From: Tetraselmis striata
Taxonomy: Eukaryota > Chlorophyta > Chlorodendrophyceae > Chlorodendrales > Chlorodendraceae
DNA: 64,000 nt
Assembly: GCA_006384855.1 (NCBI GenBank)
Contig: VCJN01001132.1
Span: forward strand, 62,001 to 126,000
Direction of reading: 5' to 3'
The notes beneath the pieces are model-generated. The model was given only the letters and a program-made list of their open reading frames with translations. It had not been told where the DNA came from and ran no database searches. The position numbers were made by a program, and so were the translations under genes. Shown in pieces: positions 19,736 to 34,785 of this stretch. Numbering within the stretch: the stretch's first letter is position 1; the number at the start of each line of letters is the position of its first letter.

Positions 19736-21184
19736 ATGGCGGTTCAACTAACCGCCTCCCGTACCATTCCACCACTGCGTCCGTCGGTTGTTACACTACG
19801 TGTTACAACTGGTTCGCAACGACCAAGTTTCACGCGGGTACGTTACGCGCGAGACAGGCGCTACGAGCGCGAAGGGCGCGCGGGGCGGCCCTCTTACCTG
19901 AACCTAGCCCCGCAAACCCGTACCGATGCTACTGCAAACCCGTCCAGCAACTACCGGCCAACCGCCGGGAACCTAACTGCTGCTGCCGAGTACTTTGCGA
20001 ACAGTAGTCGTACCGGTGGAACTCTGTCAGTAAGACGACGCACTTACGTAATTGACGAGCCCGAAGCTGTCGCTCCCTGGGCTGCTTCATTGCGAGCTCG
20101 TCTGCATGACGCGTTCGGCTCAGACGAGCTGGGCCAGCGGACGCTCGACCTACTCTCCAGCTCCCTCAGCGCTCAGACACTGAAGAGCTATGCCGGCCGG
20201 CTGTCTCAGTTCGCGGAGTTCTGCCACGACTCCGAGAACATCAGCCCGCTGGAGGCGACTACTGCGACTGTCGTTCGGTACGTTGCCTGGATCGGCGAGC
20301 GAGGGCACATCGCCGCTAAGTCACTGCAACCTTACCTGTCTGCGATCAACACGTTCTTCGAGCTGCACAACCTCGACCCAATCGCCAAGGACAGCCTACA
20401 CTTAACTTCAGCAAGGCGTGGGCTGATGCTGCGTCAACGCCGACTGGACGCTGCCCCTTTGCGTGTCCCTCTGCCTGCGGATGTGGCTTACCGGTTCGTC
20501 ACAAAGGCCGAGCTGATTGTGTCTGCTCCCTACCCAGAGTACCACCACGACTTCCGGGCCCTCCTGGCCTCGGTTGTCAACTTTATGTTCTTTGCCAGGG
20601 GCCTTACTGGCGTGTCCTGTCGAGTGCGAGACGTGCATGTCGACGACTACAACATCACCCTGCAAGTGTACCGCGAGAAGGGTCGCGCTGGCCGACGGGG
20701 ACCCGACGACCTGCGTGTACTTCTCCTTCCGGTGTCCGAGCACCCTCGAGTGGCACGTCTCTTGCACCACTTCATCGACAACGTCCAATCTGTCCCCATG
20801 GTTACTGTTGGCTTGGCTACATCAAACTTCTGGGTTGTCACTGCGGCCGAGCAGTCAAAACCTTGGACTGCGGCTACAATGTCAGACTGGCTGTCTGCAG
20901 CCATCAGTCTAGTCAACGCTGCCCCCCCTGCTGGCACTTCCTGGACTTCACACAGTCTTCGCAAAGGCGCAGCTTCTGCAGCAAACGCCATCGGAGTGCC
21001 ATTGTCCCACATTCGCTACCAAGGCGGTTGGGCCACTAACTCTGACGTCGTTCTGGACTACATCGACCCCAACGTTCTTCCTTCCCCTGGCGCGTGGTTC
21101 TTCTTTGGACACATCGCCCCCCTCCGCCACTTCCAAGTCCAACAGGACTCCGCAGCGGTGGCCTTCCCAGTGCCTCCTTCATGA
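19736..21184 (+). CDS. Tyrosine recombinase
   Basis: The frame is open from 19661; the first ATG is 19736, giving 482 residues. An N-terminal SAM-like region (SAQTLKSYAGRLSQFAEFC) is followed by a catalytic domain. It has a Lys/Arg-rich beta hairpin (YREKGRAGRRG), the box H-S-L-R (TSHSLRKGAASAANAIG, near 20950), GGW (near 21025) and the nucleophile tyrosine in VVLDYIDP (near 21055). It would cut and rejoin DNA to move the element, probably through a circular intermediate. The frame is intact, so this copy could still be active. It ends at TGA. Confidence 0.85.
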   Translation: MAVQLTASRTIPPLRPSVVTLRVTTGSQRPSFTRVRYARDRRYEREGRAGRPSYLNLAPQTRTDATANPSSNYRPTAGNLTAAAEYFANSSRTGGTLSVRRRTYVIDEPEAVAPWAASLRARLHDAFGSDELGQRTLDLLSSSLSAQTLKSYAGRLSQFAEFCHDSENISPLEATTATVVRYVAWIGERGHIAAKSLQPYLSAINTFFELHNLDPIAKDSLHLTSARRGLMLRQRRLDAAPLRVPLPADVAYRFVTKAELIVSAPYPEYHHDFRALLASVVNFMFFARGLTGVSCRVRDVHVDDYNITLQVYREKGRAGRRGPDDLRVLLLPVSEHPRVARLLHHFIDNVQSVPMVTVGLATSNFWVVTAAEQSKPWTAATMSDWLSAAISLVNAAPPAGTSWTSHSLRKGAASAANAIGVPLSHIRYQGGWATNSDVVLDYIDPNVLPSPGAWFFFGHIAPLRHFQVQQDSAAVAFPVPPS

Positions 21185-21679
21185 CTTGGCGCTACCTCTT
21201 CTCCGTCAATCCACCGCTCTCTCCGTTTGCTCAAGACTGGCAAAACCAGACTCAACTTTGAAATGATCTAAACTAGTTTATGGGGTTTCCCTCCTTGACC
21301 TAACCGCTTTTTAGCTACAAGTGCTGCTCAGTGGTACGGGAACTAGGCATAAAATATAGCTGTCCTAGTGCGACCCGTACGGTCTCAGTGGTTTCAAGCG
21401 CGGTTCCCATCGGGTTTTGGTACGGGCTGCCCCATCGCCCGCGAGCCCTGCGCTCCCGGCCGGGGAGCCACTTAGGACAGCCACCAGAAGCTCGTCTGCC
21501 ATCTTCCAGCTCGCTGCCTTCGGCAGCGCCCTCCCGTTTTCCACCTCCGCCCTGCGGGCTCCTCCTCCGACATTCCCTCCCCTTTCGCTGAACCTTCCTA
21601 GCCATAAAATGGCGCTTTTCCGTGTAAAAAAGCCTCCGCACCCTTTTTGACAAAACCAGACTCGAATGCATGATTGAAA

Positions 21680-22804
21680 CATCTGATGATCAAACCCATC
21701 CACTACCCGGATGATTGTCGGCGCAACAGCATCGGAACATCTGACTCTTATTAATATTCCACCTCGTAGTATTGCTGTAGTGGATGTTTCCCATACTGTA
21801 TTGCCTTTTCAGGTGATTCCTGATCACCTGTTACAGCCAACTCAAGTAATTATCTGACTGCTCTTTCCCGTATTGTATAACCAACCCCATGTCGTCATAT
21901 CCGTCATCGTCGGAAGCGTGCGCAACGACCCGAACGCCCGTCGAACGCGCGAGCGACGAGGGACCAGTGGTACTGGGATAATCCCGCCCCCACCACCCTC
22001 CACACCCGAGCAGAAACTTGTCGTCCTCCGCAGTCTCGCCTTCTGTGCACCTCGACTAGAGGTTCAGGTGAGGTCTTGCCGCGAGAATCCTCAGCTCCCG
22101 CGCTATGCTGTTGCCTCGCGTCGTTGCCCATCTTGGACGTCTCGTCACACCTGCGCCTGGTGGCCTACTGTTGCCTGCTTCCTCTGGTCGCAGCACCGAA
22201 CCGCTTCGACACGCGCGGCGTCGTGAGCCGATCGCTCGAAGCTTTCCCGGAATGCCCGCAACACCGTGCAACTACCCGCCACTACTTGCCACACCTCTCA
22301 AAGACGACCTGCTATGCGTAGTTCGTGTGCTGCCCCAGCGATTGCCCTTTTTCTTTAAGACAGGTGTCGCGGCAGTGTCTAGATCTGCTGCGGGCTGCGG
22401 GCTCCCCCAGCTCAAGCGGGCAGACTACGGGGGAGGGAGGCTTCGGGCACCTCGCCGCCGCTGTTCCGAACGCCTGCACGTTCAAGTGGGCGCCTAAGAA
22501 TCAGCGACGTATCTGCCATATCGCGCACGGTACCGCCCTACAGCGCCACCGTTCAATGGCGACGCCCCGCCAGCCAGTCACCCGAGCGAGGCGCCACGTT
22601 GCGCAGCGTAACGTTTCTGCTCGTAGCGGCATTCGGCCAGCAGAATGTCGACGACGCACGACGACGCTTCTCTGACTCGCGTCGGGATGATGTGCCGGGC
22701 TTTGCGCGGCTGTCTCACTCCGAGTTCCTGTTGCCGCGCCTTGGTTGACACTGCCGCTGTGCCCGGACCACAGATCCAGCCAACCTGCACACAGGCCCTC
22801 CAGG
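21680..22804. other. CDC48 upstream region
   Basis: Up to about 21900 the sequence is AT-rich and holds a 24-nt tag shared with 4427-4450. From 21900 it is GC-rich. No gene is recognised. It should contain the CDC48 promoter and 5' leader, but no clear TATA box was found. Confidence 0.5.
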
Positions 22805-26745
<3,941 letters not shown>

Positions 26746-26944
26746 AGGGCACTCGCACAACGCTGGGCAATGCTGGCCAGCATTCCTAGTTGTAGCACCA
26801 TGTAGCAGCACCTCTCAAAGCATCTTCAGCGCCCCTCTGTCTCAGCAATTCGAATAGTATGGAGCTCTGGGGCTACTACGGAACGCAAGGGAAAAATTAA
26901 CCAGCTGTGAAAGGAATGGGCAGATGCAGACGTCCAGAGCGTCC

Positions 26945-26949
26945 TGTAA
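26945..26949 (+). terminator. Possible polyadenylation signal of CDC48
   Basis: TGTAA lies 200 nt after the CDC48 stop. This is the usual green algal polyadenylation signal. The position fits, but a 5-nt motif alone is weak evidence. Confidence 0.45.
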
Positions 26950-27858
26950 GACTGCCTGTGGGCTGCACGGCTTAACAACACACTGCAGCACGTGGATGTG
27001 GATTACATCCTCACATTGACATGCAGCGGACACCTACATTCATATCATTACATCAATTTCTTCACATCGCAGCACATGCATGTATATTGTGTTCCATTCA
27101 TCGTAGTCCAAGACGCAGCATGAGTGTCCACAGCTACTCCCCACCATCGCGAGGTTCTCCCCATCTGCATCGGCACTGGCGCTGCGACCATTGACCTCCG
27201 CAGAGCCATGCTGCCCCTCCTATAGGGGGCATGCAAGGCATCGATATCCAGGCCAGCAGAGTAGCAGATGTGTCAGTCCTGCATCATGGCAAATAGTATG
27301 TATGTATGGAGGGAACACGTGTTAACTAAAAAAATGTTGACTAAAAATTGTTGAAGTACCGGGCATAGGTGTTGTGGGGGGGGAGGGGGGTCGAATGTCT
27401 GGCCCGTATCTGTCCAAAAGCCTGGGCTTGATGGCTCTTAGTCATCGGAGACCACTGAAGGGTTTACTTTATGGGCACTCATCTGCAAGGAGACATGCTT
27501 GTTATCTCCCTGTCGCCTGGGTTGGCCCAATAGATTGATGGTACGATTACCATTCCTATTTTGTTGGCTGCTGCTTTAAGCTCCTACATCTATCATTACA
27601 AACGACCAAACTAATCCATACCATGCTACACCTATTAATGACCAGCAGGCAGTGTCATGAATTCTGTTGTATCATACATACTCATACCCTGGAGTCAGCA
27701 GCGCAAGCCAACACCGTAAGGTAGAATACAGCATACACCACTTCCAAAATTGCATAACACGGCCTGAAATGATGGGAAGGCGCTCATCAACCGCATACTA
27801 GAGTGCTAGGGGCACGCCCAGCTTGGATGACTTGCCTGGCATGAAAAAGTGAACGACA
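26950..27858. other. Intergenic, no gene seen
   Basis: Mixed-composition sequence with a G-rich run near 27377-27394 and several short TATG repeats near 27295. No reading frame looks coding. Confidence 0.5.
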
Positions 27859-28461
27859 TCATACATCGCTGGTAGGGTTTCTTGACTCATCCTGACCCGG
27901 CGTGCTGACGTTCTCGCACTCCTCTATGAAACTCCGCCGCGAGCGGTCCTCGTAGCCAGCACAAAGCGGGCATGGCATGGTCCCCTGGAGCCGACATGGG
28001 GAGTCGGTGTGGCCTGCGTATGAAAACGCGCCCTGGCAGTGGTGACAAGTGACAACAGCACTACGTAGCACCGCATTGAAACAGGCTGCTACTGCATTTG
28101 CATGAGAGGGGGTGGGGGTGGGGGGGGGGGGGGGGGGGGGGGTTCACCACTCCCTGGCAAATGGAGCATCGCGCAGTTCCCCCAAAGAATTGCACGCCTG
28201 CCTGTCCCGGCTATACACCCCAAGACTTGCGTCAAGCCCCTACCATAGAGTCATCGGCCATGGCCCTCTACCCCACGTACAAGCACACAGTGCGCAAGTA
28301 GCCAGCCCGCCACCCTGTATCTACGCACACCTCTGTATTTACGTACTTCCTCCCTTCACACTTGTTGCAGAGGAGTAGGCCATCTCCAGCTGAAACGGGG
28401 GAGGGGGTGGGGGCGGAGGAAGTGGGGTGGGAGGGGGGTGGGGGGCGGGGGGGGGGGGGGG

Positions 28462-28498
<37 letters not shown>

Positions 28499-28855
28499 AA
28501 GCGCAAGCAGTCATGGATGAGTCGCCTTGCGGCTGTGATCCGTCCAGGCACACATCCTGCAAAGCATCCCCCTAGTGCAGGCCGTACCGCAGAGGTCGCA
28601 CCAGCAGAACTGCCGCTGCGGCTCCTTCTGCCAGGCGAAGCGACGGAGCGACGGCTTCTGCTGGCTCAATTCCCTCCTGTCCGCAGCACCCGCTCTGTCT
28701 CCGCTGTCTTGCCTGGCCTTGCATACGAGAGTGCACGTCGGGCCTGCCCTTGGAGCCCGAATTTCTTCGCACCTTGTGCGCGAGTCTCCGGCAGCGAAAA
28801 TGCGATGGTCTGGTAACCTGAGCTGAGTGGCCGGGCCCACGCATAGTGACCTCAT
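27859..28855 (-). CDS. Possible Cys-rich protein, exon structure unresolved
   Basis: Two minus-strand segments have paired cysteines. One is about 28511-28640, with FCWCDLCGTAC and MLCRMC. The other is 27859-28090, with VTCHHCQGAF, then CRLQGTMPCPLCAGYEDRS, ending at a stop near 27859. CxxC pairs in both suggest a small zinc-binding protein. Long G runs (28120-28142, 28464-28497) lie between them. On the minus strand these are C tracts, as in introns of most other genes here. I could not find a splice chain joining the parts in frame, so the gene call is tentative. Confidence 0.25.
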
Positions 28856-29845
28856 CTCTGATCAAGCGCGCGCTCCAACAGGCAACAGCAGCGAGACAAC
28901 AAGCTGCACCAAGCTGGAAGTGTGCTAGCGAACTTGGGAGCTGATTGCGACTCGTCCCAAGCTCCACAAGTGCGACTGAATTGCTGCTGGCCCGTGCCGC
29001 GACAGGAACTGTGTCTCGACTACGAGCGCTGGGATGCAGAAATAGCTAAGGGATATTTACTCTGTCGCGAGTGCTTGAACCAGCGTGGCAGCATGCTGTA
29101 AAGCGACTGCGGATATGACGTGTGTCTGCGCTTCGCCGAGTAATCCTTAGATGAACCCATCGCGGTCTGGCTGCGGCGCCGTGGAGCGCGACGAGGGGCG
29201 CACAACACCTGATGACTTGGCCTGCTGAGGGATGACAGCCGTCGTATTACTTTAGAAAGTGAGGTAAGATAAGGATTACTGGCGACTGATATGTGTAATC
29301 CTTACAAATATCGCGCTATGGCGACGTTAAAAAAATGCCTCAGCAGCATCATCGGGGATGTTGGGGAAGTACCGGTGCCTCGTAAACAGTCCTCTATATG
29401 GTGCGATGTGGTCCTCGGCGGCCCGGTTCAGACTAGTATTCAGATTATTTAAATCGTTACAAGATAAGCTGTCGAATAATCCTTAAACATCGGATGTCGA
29501 CATCAAAGTAGCAAGCCCTTAATCCAAGTCCGATCGGCAGCGGCACCTTTTTCGAGCTTGATATTTGAATATTTGGGTTTGTAATCATAAAAGTAAAGTA
29601 AAGTTCGCCCCGGGACATCGGTTTGTAATCATATTTGAATATTTCAACAAGGGCCTCAAGGCCTCGGAAAGCACCGCGTCCGACCACACAGCGCTGCCGA
29701 GAATCGGCCGTCGATATATGGCGCCGGCCAACACAGAGACCTCGTCGCCAAGTAAGCCGTTGGCAGAGCCACTCCGCTCAACGCATGGCCAAACGAGTGG
29801 CGGAACAGTATACCGTGCCACACAGACACCGCTTGCTACCGCATC
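28856..29845. other. Intergenic, with repeat R2 fragment
   Basis: No gene is seen. 29588-29622 matches the end of dispersed repeat R2 (inverted relative to 4284-4418). It is flanked by two copies of TTTGTAATCATA / ATATTTGAATATTT. This stretch would hold the promoter of the following gene. Confidence 0.5.
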
Positions 29846-31081
29846 ATGTACCGCCCAAGGGACACGCTGGACATATATGGCGAAGCCGGCAAAGACAGCG
29901 GGCAGGCGCACGGCTCTCCCCAGTGGGATACAGGCCGCGGGCGGCCCCCTGCTTCTAATGAGTATTACAGCCTACCTGAGAAGAAGTCGCCCTATTCGGG
30001 CGTCAACATCGTGCAGCCTCCAGGAGGTCGGACATCAATTAACATCATGGGAGGGTGCGATCCGTCGTGGGCCGCGAGTGCGCCCGGTCGACCCGCCGGC
30101 AGCCCTCGCTTCGGGCGACGCGCGCCGAAAGAGCTGGCGTCGGGCTACGGCGCGCACTACGCGGTTGAGCGACATGCGTCTCCCGGCCAGGAACGCCAGG
30201 GACACTCACCCGTCGCAGCCGGTGGCTACTCGACGGCATCTGCTGAAGTAGAGAATCATAGGCACCACAGCCAACAGCGGCAGCCTGCCGCGGAATATGC
30301 CCAGACACCGCCGCGGGGCCGGGGCGACGGCCATGGCCTCGCGTACCCCACTCCACAGCTGCTGCAGCAGCATTCTCAACAGTCCTTCTACCCAAACCCA
30401 GAAGGGCAGGGTCGCCAGAATTATCAGTATGACACCCAACACCATGGGCGCAGCTCTCCCCGCCACGCGCATTACGAGCAGCAAGCAGGCACTGCGTGGC
30501 GTGGGGGGGCGCGCGACAGTGGTGGCGAGTACCACCAAGCTGAGATGGGCGGCAAGAATATCGTTCAACCACCTGGAGGAAGCAGTAGTATCAGCTTCGG
30601 CGGATATGACGCCCCTCGGGCATCAAGGCCACCTCCAGCAAAGCCTGCTGCTAGTGGATACACCCCGCAGCAGTCTCCACAGCAGCAGCATGCGGGGAGC
30701 ACCAATCGCCATGCACGCCCTGACCATGCTAGCCGCCACCCTGGTGGGGGCGAATATTACCAGGCTGCAATGGGTGGGAAGAATATTGTCCAGCCACCTG
30801 GTGGGAGCTCAAGCGTCAGCTTTGGTGGATATGACGCGTATGCTCCTGCAGCACATGTTCAGCCCAACTCCATTTATGGGTCCCGCCATCAGCAGTCTCC
30901 GCCAAATGGCCACCGCGAAGTCGCCTACGCACCGGGCAGTGACATCCTGAATAGTGACGGACGTCCGATTCCCACCCCAGTGGCAGCATCCCAGCGCTCT
31001 GCGAATCAGTACGCTTCATACTCTGGTCTCAACATCGTCCATCCACCAGGTGGCAAGACTTCCTTCAATATTTTTGGCTGA
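29846..31081 (+). CDS. Protein with four HN1/Jupiter-like PPGG motifs
   Basis: A single-exon frame of 411 residues from ATG 29846 to TGA 31081. The motif N-I-V-(Q/H)-P-P-G-G-x-(S/T)-S-(I/V/F)-(S/N)-(F/I) occurs four times: VNIVQPPGGRTSINIMG near residue 52, KNIVQPPGGSSSISFGGYD near 233, KNIVQPPGGSSSVSFGGYD near 313 and LNIVHPPGGKTSFNIFG at the very C-terminus. The linkers are disordered, rich in Gln, His, Pro, Ser and Gly, and two motifs are preceded by EY(H/Y)QA(E/A)MGG. The motif resembles that of HN1/Jupiter microtubule-associated proteins, whose animal forms carry it once or twice. A microtubule or basal-body role is only inferred. The start could be earlier. Confidence 0.65.
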   Translation: MYRPRDTLDIYGEAGKDSGQAHGSPQWDTGRGRPPASNEYYSLPEKKSPYSGVNIVQPPGGRTSINIMGGCDPSWAASAPGRPAGSPRFGRRAPKELASGYGAHYAVERHASPGQERQGHSPVAAGGYSTASAEVENHRHHSQQRQPAAEYAQTPPRGRGDGHGLAYPTPQLLQQHSQQSFYPNPEGQGRQNYQYDTQHHGRSSPRHAHYEQQAGTAWRGGARDSGGEYHQAEMGGKNIVQPPGGSSSISFGGYDAPRASRPPPAKPAASGYTPQQSPQQQHAGSTNRHARPDHASRHPGGGEYYQAAMGGKNIVQPPGGSSSVSFGGYDAYAPAAHVQPNSIYGSRHQQSPPNGHREVAYAPGSDILNSDGRPIPTPVAASQRSANQYASYSGLNIVHPPGGKTSFNIFG

Positions 31082-31758
31082 AGTTCTGCCATGGACAGCA
31101 ACTATAGCCTTCGCGGAACCAGGCACCAGGCCCAACAGGCTGCTGAAACCGTGCAGTATAGAGCGGCCTGTATGCATCTAGCCCCAGGAATAAGCGCCAT
31201 GCCCTAGTGGAGCAGCTCGTAGGAGATACAAACTCACAGCAATGTGAATATGTAGTCATTGGGGGTCGCAAAGCATCGTGATGCTGCTACTTCTGGAATA
31301 GCACTGTCATCCTCTGTGGGGTATTGTTTTGCATACACGTGTTGTTGCCAGCAATGCTCTAGTAGGGATGTAGCGATCGTTCGCTCGTTAATGAAACATG
31401 GTACTACAGAAATGAAAGGTCGGTACTTTGGGTACGTGCACCAACAACCACGTGCATGTGAGGTCCTGCAATGCACCTCAATGTCCTAGGAGCCGGGGGC
31501 TTGTGGATTATCCACTCGGGTTGTACGGCATGCTTCCATTGGTACTTGGTAATTGGGATAGCGATGCGTGCCGGCAATGTTTTAAAAAGCCTGCGATCCG
31601 CAGAGCCAAGACGGCGGCATGCAAAGGTGGAAAGATGTTGTCCAACCCCCCCCCCCCCCCCCCCCAACATCCTACACGAGCATCAATTGGAGCATCTGGG
31701 GCGTGCACATCCCTAGCATTGCAGGTCCCCACACGGGGTGGCGGCAGGCATCGCATGT
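31082..31758. other. Short intergenic region between convergent genes
   Basis: Holds the 3' ends of the PPGG-motif gene and SmD2. A C run lies near 31648-31664. No gene is seen. Confidence 0.5.
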
Positions 31759-32607
31759 TTACTTCGGGTTGCGCAGCACCAGGATGACAGAGTCGCCGCG
31801 CAGGAACATCTTGCTAATGAAGCGGTCCTTGTTCACTGGTGTGTTGCCCTTCTTACCCTTGCCGGTTTTGGGGATCTGTGGGGAAACAAGCAGGGCAGAG
31901 TGAGGAAAGAGGGGCACAGATGAAATATGCCTGGCTAAGCATGCAGTATGGGGAAGGTGGCACCTCCGTCCACATCTCCTTCACGTTCTCGAGAACCATG
32001 TTGCAGTGCCTGTCAAAAGCCTTCACGCGCCCCAGAAGCTTCCTGTTGTTTCTGCAGCTGATGAGCACCTGCGCAGCGGGCAGGCACGGCTGAGTTGGGC
32101 AGTTGCTAATAGCAAATAGTTCACCCGATGATGCAGCGGGCGATAATGTGGCCACAGCTGCGTGATTTTGCCCCTGCCATTGTCGGAGACCATGCCACAC
32201 CGGATCGGGAGATCATCCTGCCGCTCGTGCTGCTACAAGCTGCATGAATCCCCCCCCCCCCTCCTTCACCCTGCCACCTCCCCACCCTCGTGTTCCTTGG
32301 CAGGAGGCTGCTGCTGGAGCAGAGGAGGCTTAGGTTGCTTGCTGTCAGTGCGAAGCATTCAAACCTCTCGGCATCAAAACGCCGCCGCCCATACAACACA
32401 TCGCCCCGACCCAAGGACTTGGCCTCCTGCATACGTCGGCCACAAGGGGGGGGGGGGGGGGGGGGGGGAGCGATCTCAGTCATCACCAGTGCCTACCTGG
32501 GAGTTGGTCTTCACGCTGGTCGTCAGGACGGATAAAGGACCAGTGCGGAACTCTTCCTCTTCCTTCTTCTCTCGGTCATCTACGCTCATGGGCTGTGCTG
32601 TCGCCAT
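31759..32607 (-). CDS. SMD2: Small nuclear ribonucleoprotein SmD2
   Basis: Three exons on the minus strand: 32607-32497, 32068-31964, 31875-31759. All splice sites are GT-AG and phase 0, giving 110 residues. The start is [11 protein letters not shown]. The core reads [32 protein letters not shown] (Sm1 motif) and [16 protein letters not shown] (Sm2 motif), matching SmD2 of other eukaryotes closely. It forms the heptameric Sm ring on U1, U2, U4 and U5 snRNAs in the nucleus. Intron 1 (428 nt) contains a G run at 32447-32469, a C tract on the sense strand. The C-terminus is a few residues shorter than in animals. The gene is intact. Confidence 0.96.
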
Positions 32608-33328
32608 GTCTGCTGCTGGGTTGGCACCCCTACGGAGGGCAGAGGGTTCCCGACGCCGCCGCTATTGAGGACCTCTCTCTCGCGCCGGGCTGCCTTTCCG
32701 ACGGCAGATCTAGGCGGCGCGAGCAGCAGCAGTCGCGGTTTGGAACTGTATGACACGCAGGTATGAGCTGTTGCTTCCTGGCTTGTCTGTGCCGCAGGCT
32801 AGAGACCTTGCAGCAGGTCTGGCTCTGGAATGGTGCTGATGTTGCTGGAGGGATGCTGATGGCTCTTGTCCGCCGTCGGACGGTTGGCGGCTGCGCGCTT
32901 CGCGCGCTCCGTCGACTAGTGCTTTTTGTAAAGGGGTGATCCTTAATACCTGTACTGTACAGTAGTAGTATTGCGGATGTAGTATTTTAAACGGACGGAT
33001 GTAAAATATTAAACAAGAGGTACTTAAAGCCCATATTGGAATAATATCAGCGCGGGCGAGAGGACGCGGCTTCACGGGCCGGGTGGCTGGCCGCCAATAC
33101 CCTTGCTGCAGAATGCTTCATCGGCAAAATTTGCTTGACAACGGAGCGTCACCTAAGGAGTACCCAGCCACACTCTACGGATTTCATCGTGGATCATCTA
33201 CCCATATGCCCCGTAGCGAACTACAAGCACCGCATGCATACCGCTTTGAAGAATGTGTGGTCATATGTGGCAATTGATGCGGGGGCGGTGGTTGACCGGG
33301 ACCGTTCGGGAGCCGGCGACTTGACCCT
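32608..33328. other. Upstream region of SmD2, no gene seen
   Basis: The first 100 nt should hold the SmD2 leader and promoter. The rest (32880-33060) is AT-richer and has no convincing coding sequence. Confidence 0.4.
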
Positions 33329-34715
33329 TGAGACGAGTGGGCTGCGCCCAGCGGACCGCTCGCGGCCGTCGAACTTGACGCTGGCGGGGTGGGGGGGGGG
33401 CGGGGGGGCGGCGTGCGATTACATGATCGACTTTGCGTGAGTCAGTGTCCTCCACGACCCCCACTTGGAGCAACGATCGACCCCCGCCGGTGCACCCCGG
33501 GAATCGCGGCGACCGAGGCGGAGCATGGTAAATAAGTTGGCAGCGGACCGGGCGTCTTCCGCCCCAGTGCAGGGTGTTCACCGGTACTACCCTTTTGTGG
33601 TTGAGGACCGCGGCCGTCTCGGGAAGTCCGCTTTGACGGTAGGTGGTCCACATCTTCGCGGTGCTGTTGGATGTGCGCAACTTCCCTGGCGGTCCCTCCG
33701 CCCCGACCTCATGCTTCCTTCGTGGTCAATCCGTTCAGGCACTTCGGAACTTTGTCGCCAGCCAACCTGCTGAGTTCCGCCGTCACCTGTCGCGCACACG
33801 GCGGGGGCTATTGCATCGAGTCTCGGCTTGCGTGCATGGTACATACCCTGGGCGGCATTCTCTCTGCCGGTGTGCAGATGGCCAAGTCTGATGCGTGTGC
33901 TCGTGCAAATTCTGCGTCTTCTCATGTTACTGCTTCCACCTCGCAATCGCTGTAGAGGACCTTTCAGATTGTCCTTTTTTTGTTGTTGGTGATTTCCTGA
34001 TATCGCCTTCTGCTGCTAGCTCATGTAATTACAAGTACATGCATGAGCTAGCACCATAAGGCGATATCATGAAATCACCACAAAAAGGACAATCTGAAAG
34101 GTCCTCTACATCGACTGCGAGGGGGAAGCAGTAACACGAGAAGACGCAGAATGGGCACGAGCACACGCATCAGACTTGGCCATCTGCACACCGGCAGAGA
34201 GAATGCCGCCCAGGGTACCATGCACGCAAGCCGAGACTCGATGCAATAGCCCCCGCCGTGTGCGCGACAGGTGACGGCGAAACGAACTCAGCAGGTTGGC
34301 TGGCGACAAAGTTCCGAAGTGCCTGAACGGATTGACCACGAAGGAAGCATGAGGTCGGGGCGGAGGGACCGCCAGGGAAGTTGCGCACATCCAACAGCAC
34401 CGCGAAGATGTGGACCACCTACCGTCAAAGCGGACTTCCCGAGACGGCCGCGGTCCTCAACCACAAAAGGGTAGTACCGGTGAACACCCTGCACTGGGGC
34501 GGAAGACACCCGGTCAGCTGCCAACTTACCATGCTCCGCCTCGCTCGGTCGCCGCGATTCCCGGGGTGCACCAGCGGGGGTCGTTACTCCAAGTGGGGGT
34601 CGTGGAGGACACGCACGCGAAGTCGATCATGTAATCGCACGCCGGCCCCCCCCACCCCGCCAGCGTCAAGTCCGACGGCCGCGAGCGGTCCGCTGGGCGC
34701 AGCCCACTCGTCTCA
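33329..34715. repeat. Long palindrome (arms about 699 and 680 nt, 8-nt loop)
   Basis: Left arm 33329-34027 and right arm 34036-34715 are inverted copies with only a few substitutions and small indels. The centre, ATTACAAG, is flanked by GCTAGCTCATG and its complement. Both arms encode the same peptides, including YYPFVVEDRGRLGKSALT followed after a possible donor site by VVHIFAVLLDVRNFPGG. This resembles the region after RT in the element at 7-3633, so the arms may derive from such an element. It looks like a foldback element or a fresh inverted duplication. Confidence 0.8.
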
Positions 34716-34785
34716 GTGCGACAATCTGGTGGAGCCCGCTACTGGTACTCGCTACTCGCCGGTGATTACATGTTCTAGCTGCAAA

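Larger units (their letters stand above)
18360..21679 (+). mobile_element. Tyrosine-recombinase element with split direct repeats, no RT
   Basis: A1 (18360-18446) and A2 (21264-21350) are 87-nt repeats differing at one base. B1 (about 21241-21263) and B2 (about 21651-21679) share CAAAACCAGACTC and a following TTGAAA. The order A1, coding region, B1, A2, B2 is the split-direct-repeat layout known from PAT and Ngaro members of the DIRS group. The coding region has a Gag-like frame and a tyrosine recombinase, but only about 220 nt between them, so RT and RNase H are absent. It may be an RT-less derivative of a DIRS element or a Crypton-like element using the same repeat logic. Confidence 0.65.

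Noticed and set aside
33671..33955. Frame of 94 codons in the palindrome as an independent gene
   Set aside because: Present in both arms as mirror copies and similar to the region after an RT domain. More likely transposon-derived than a host gene.
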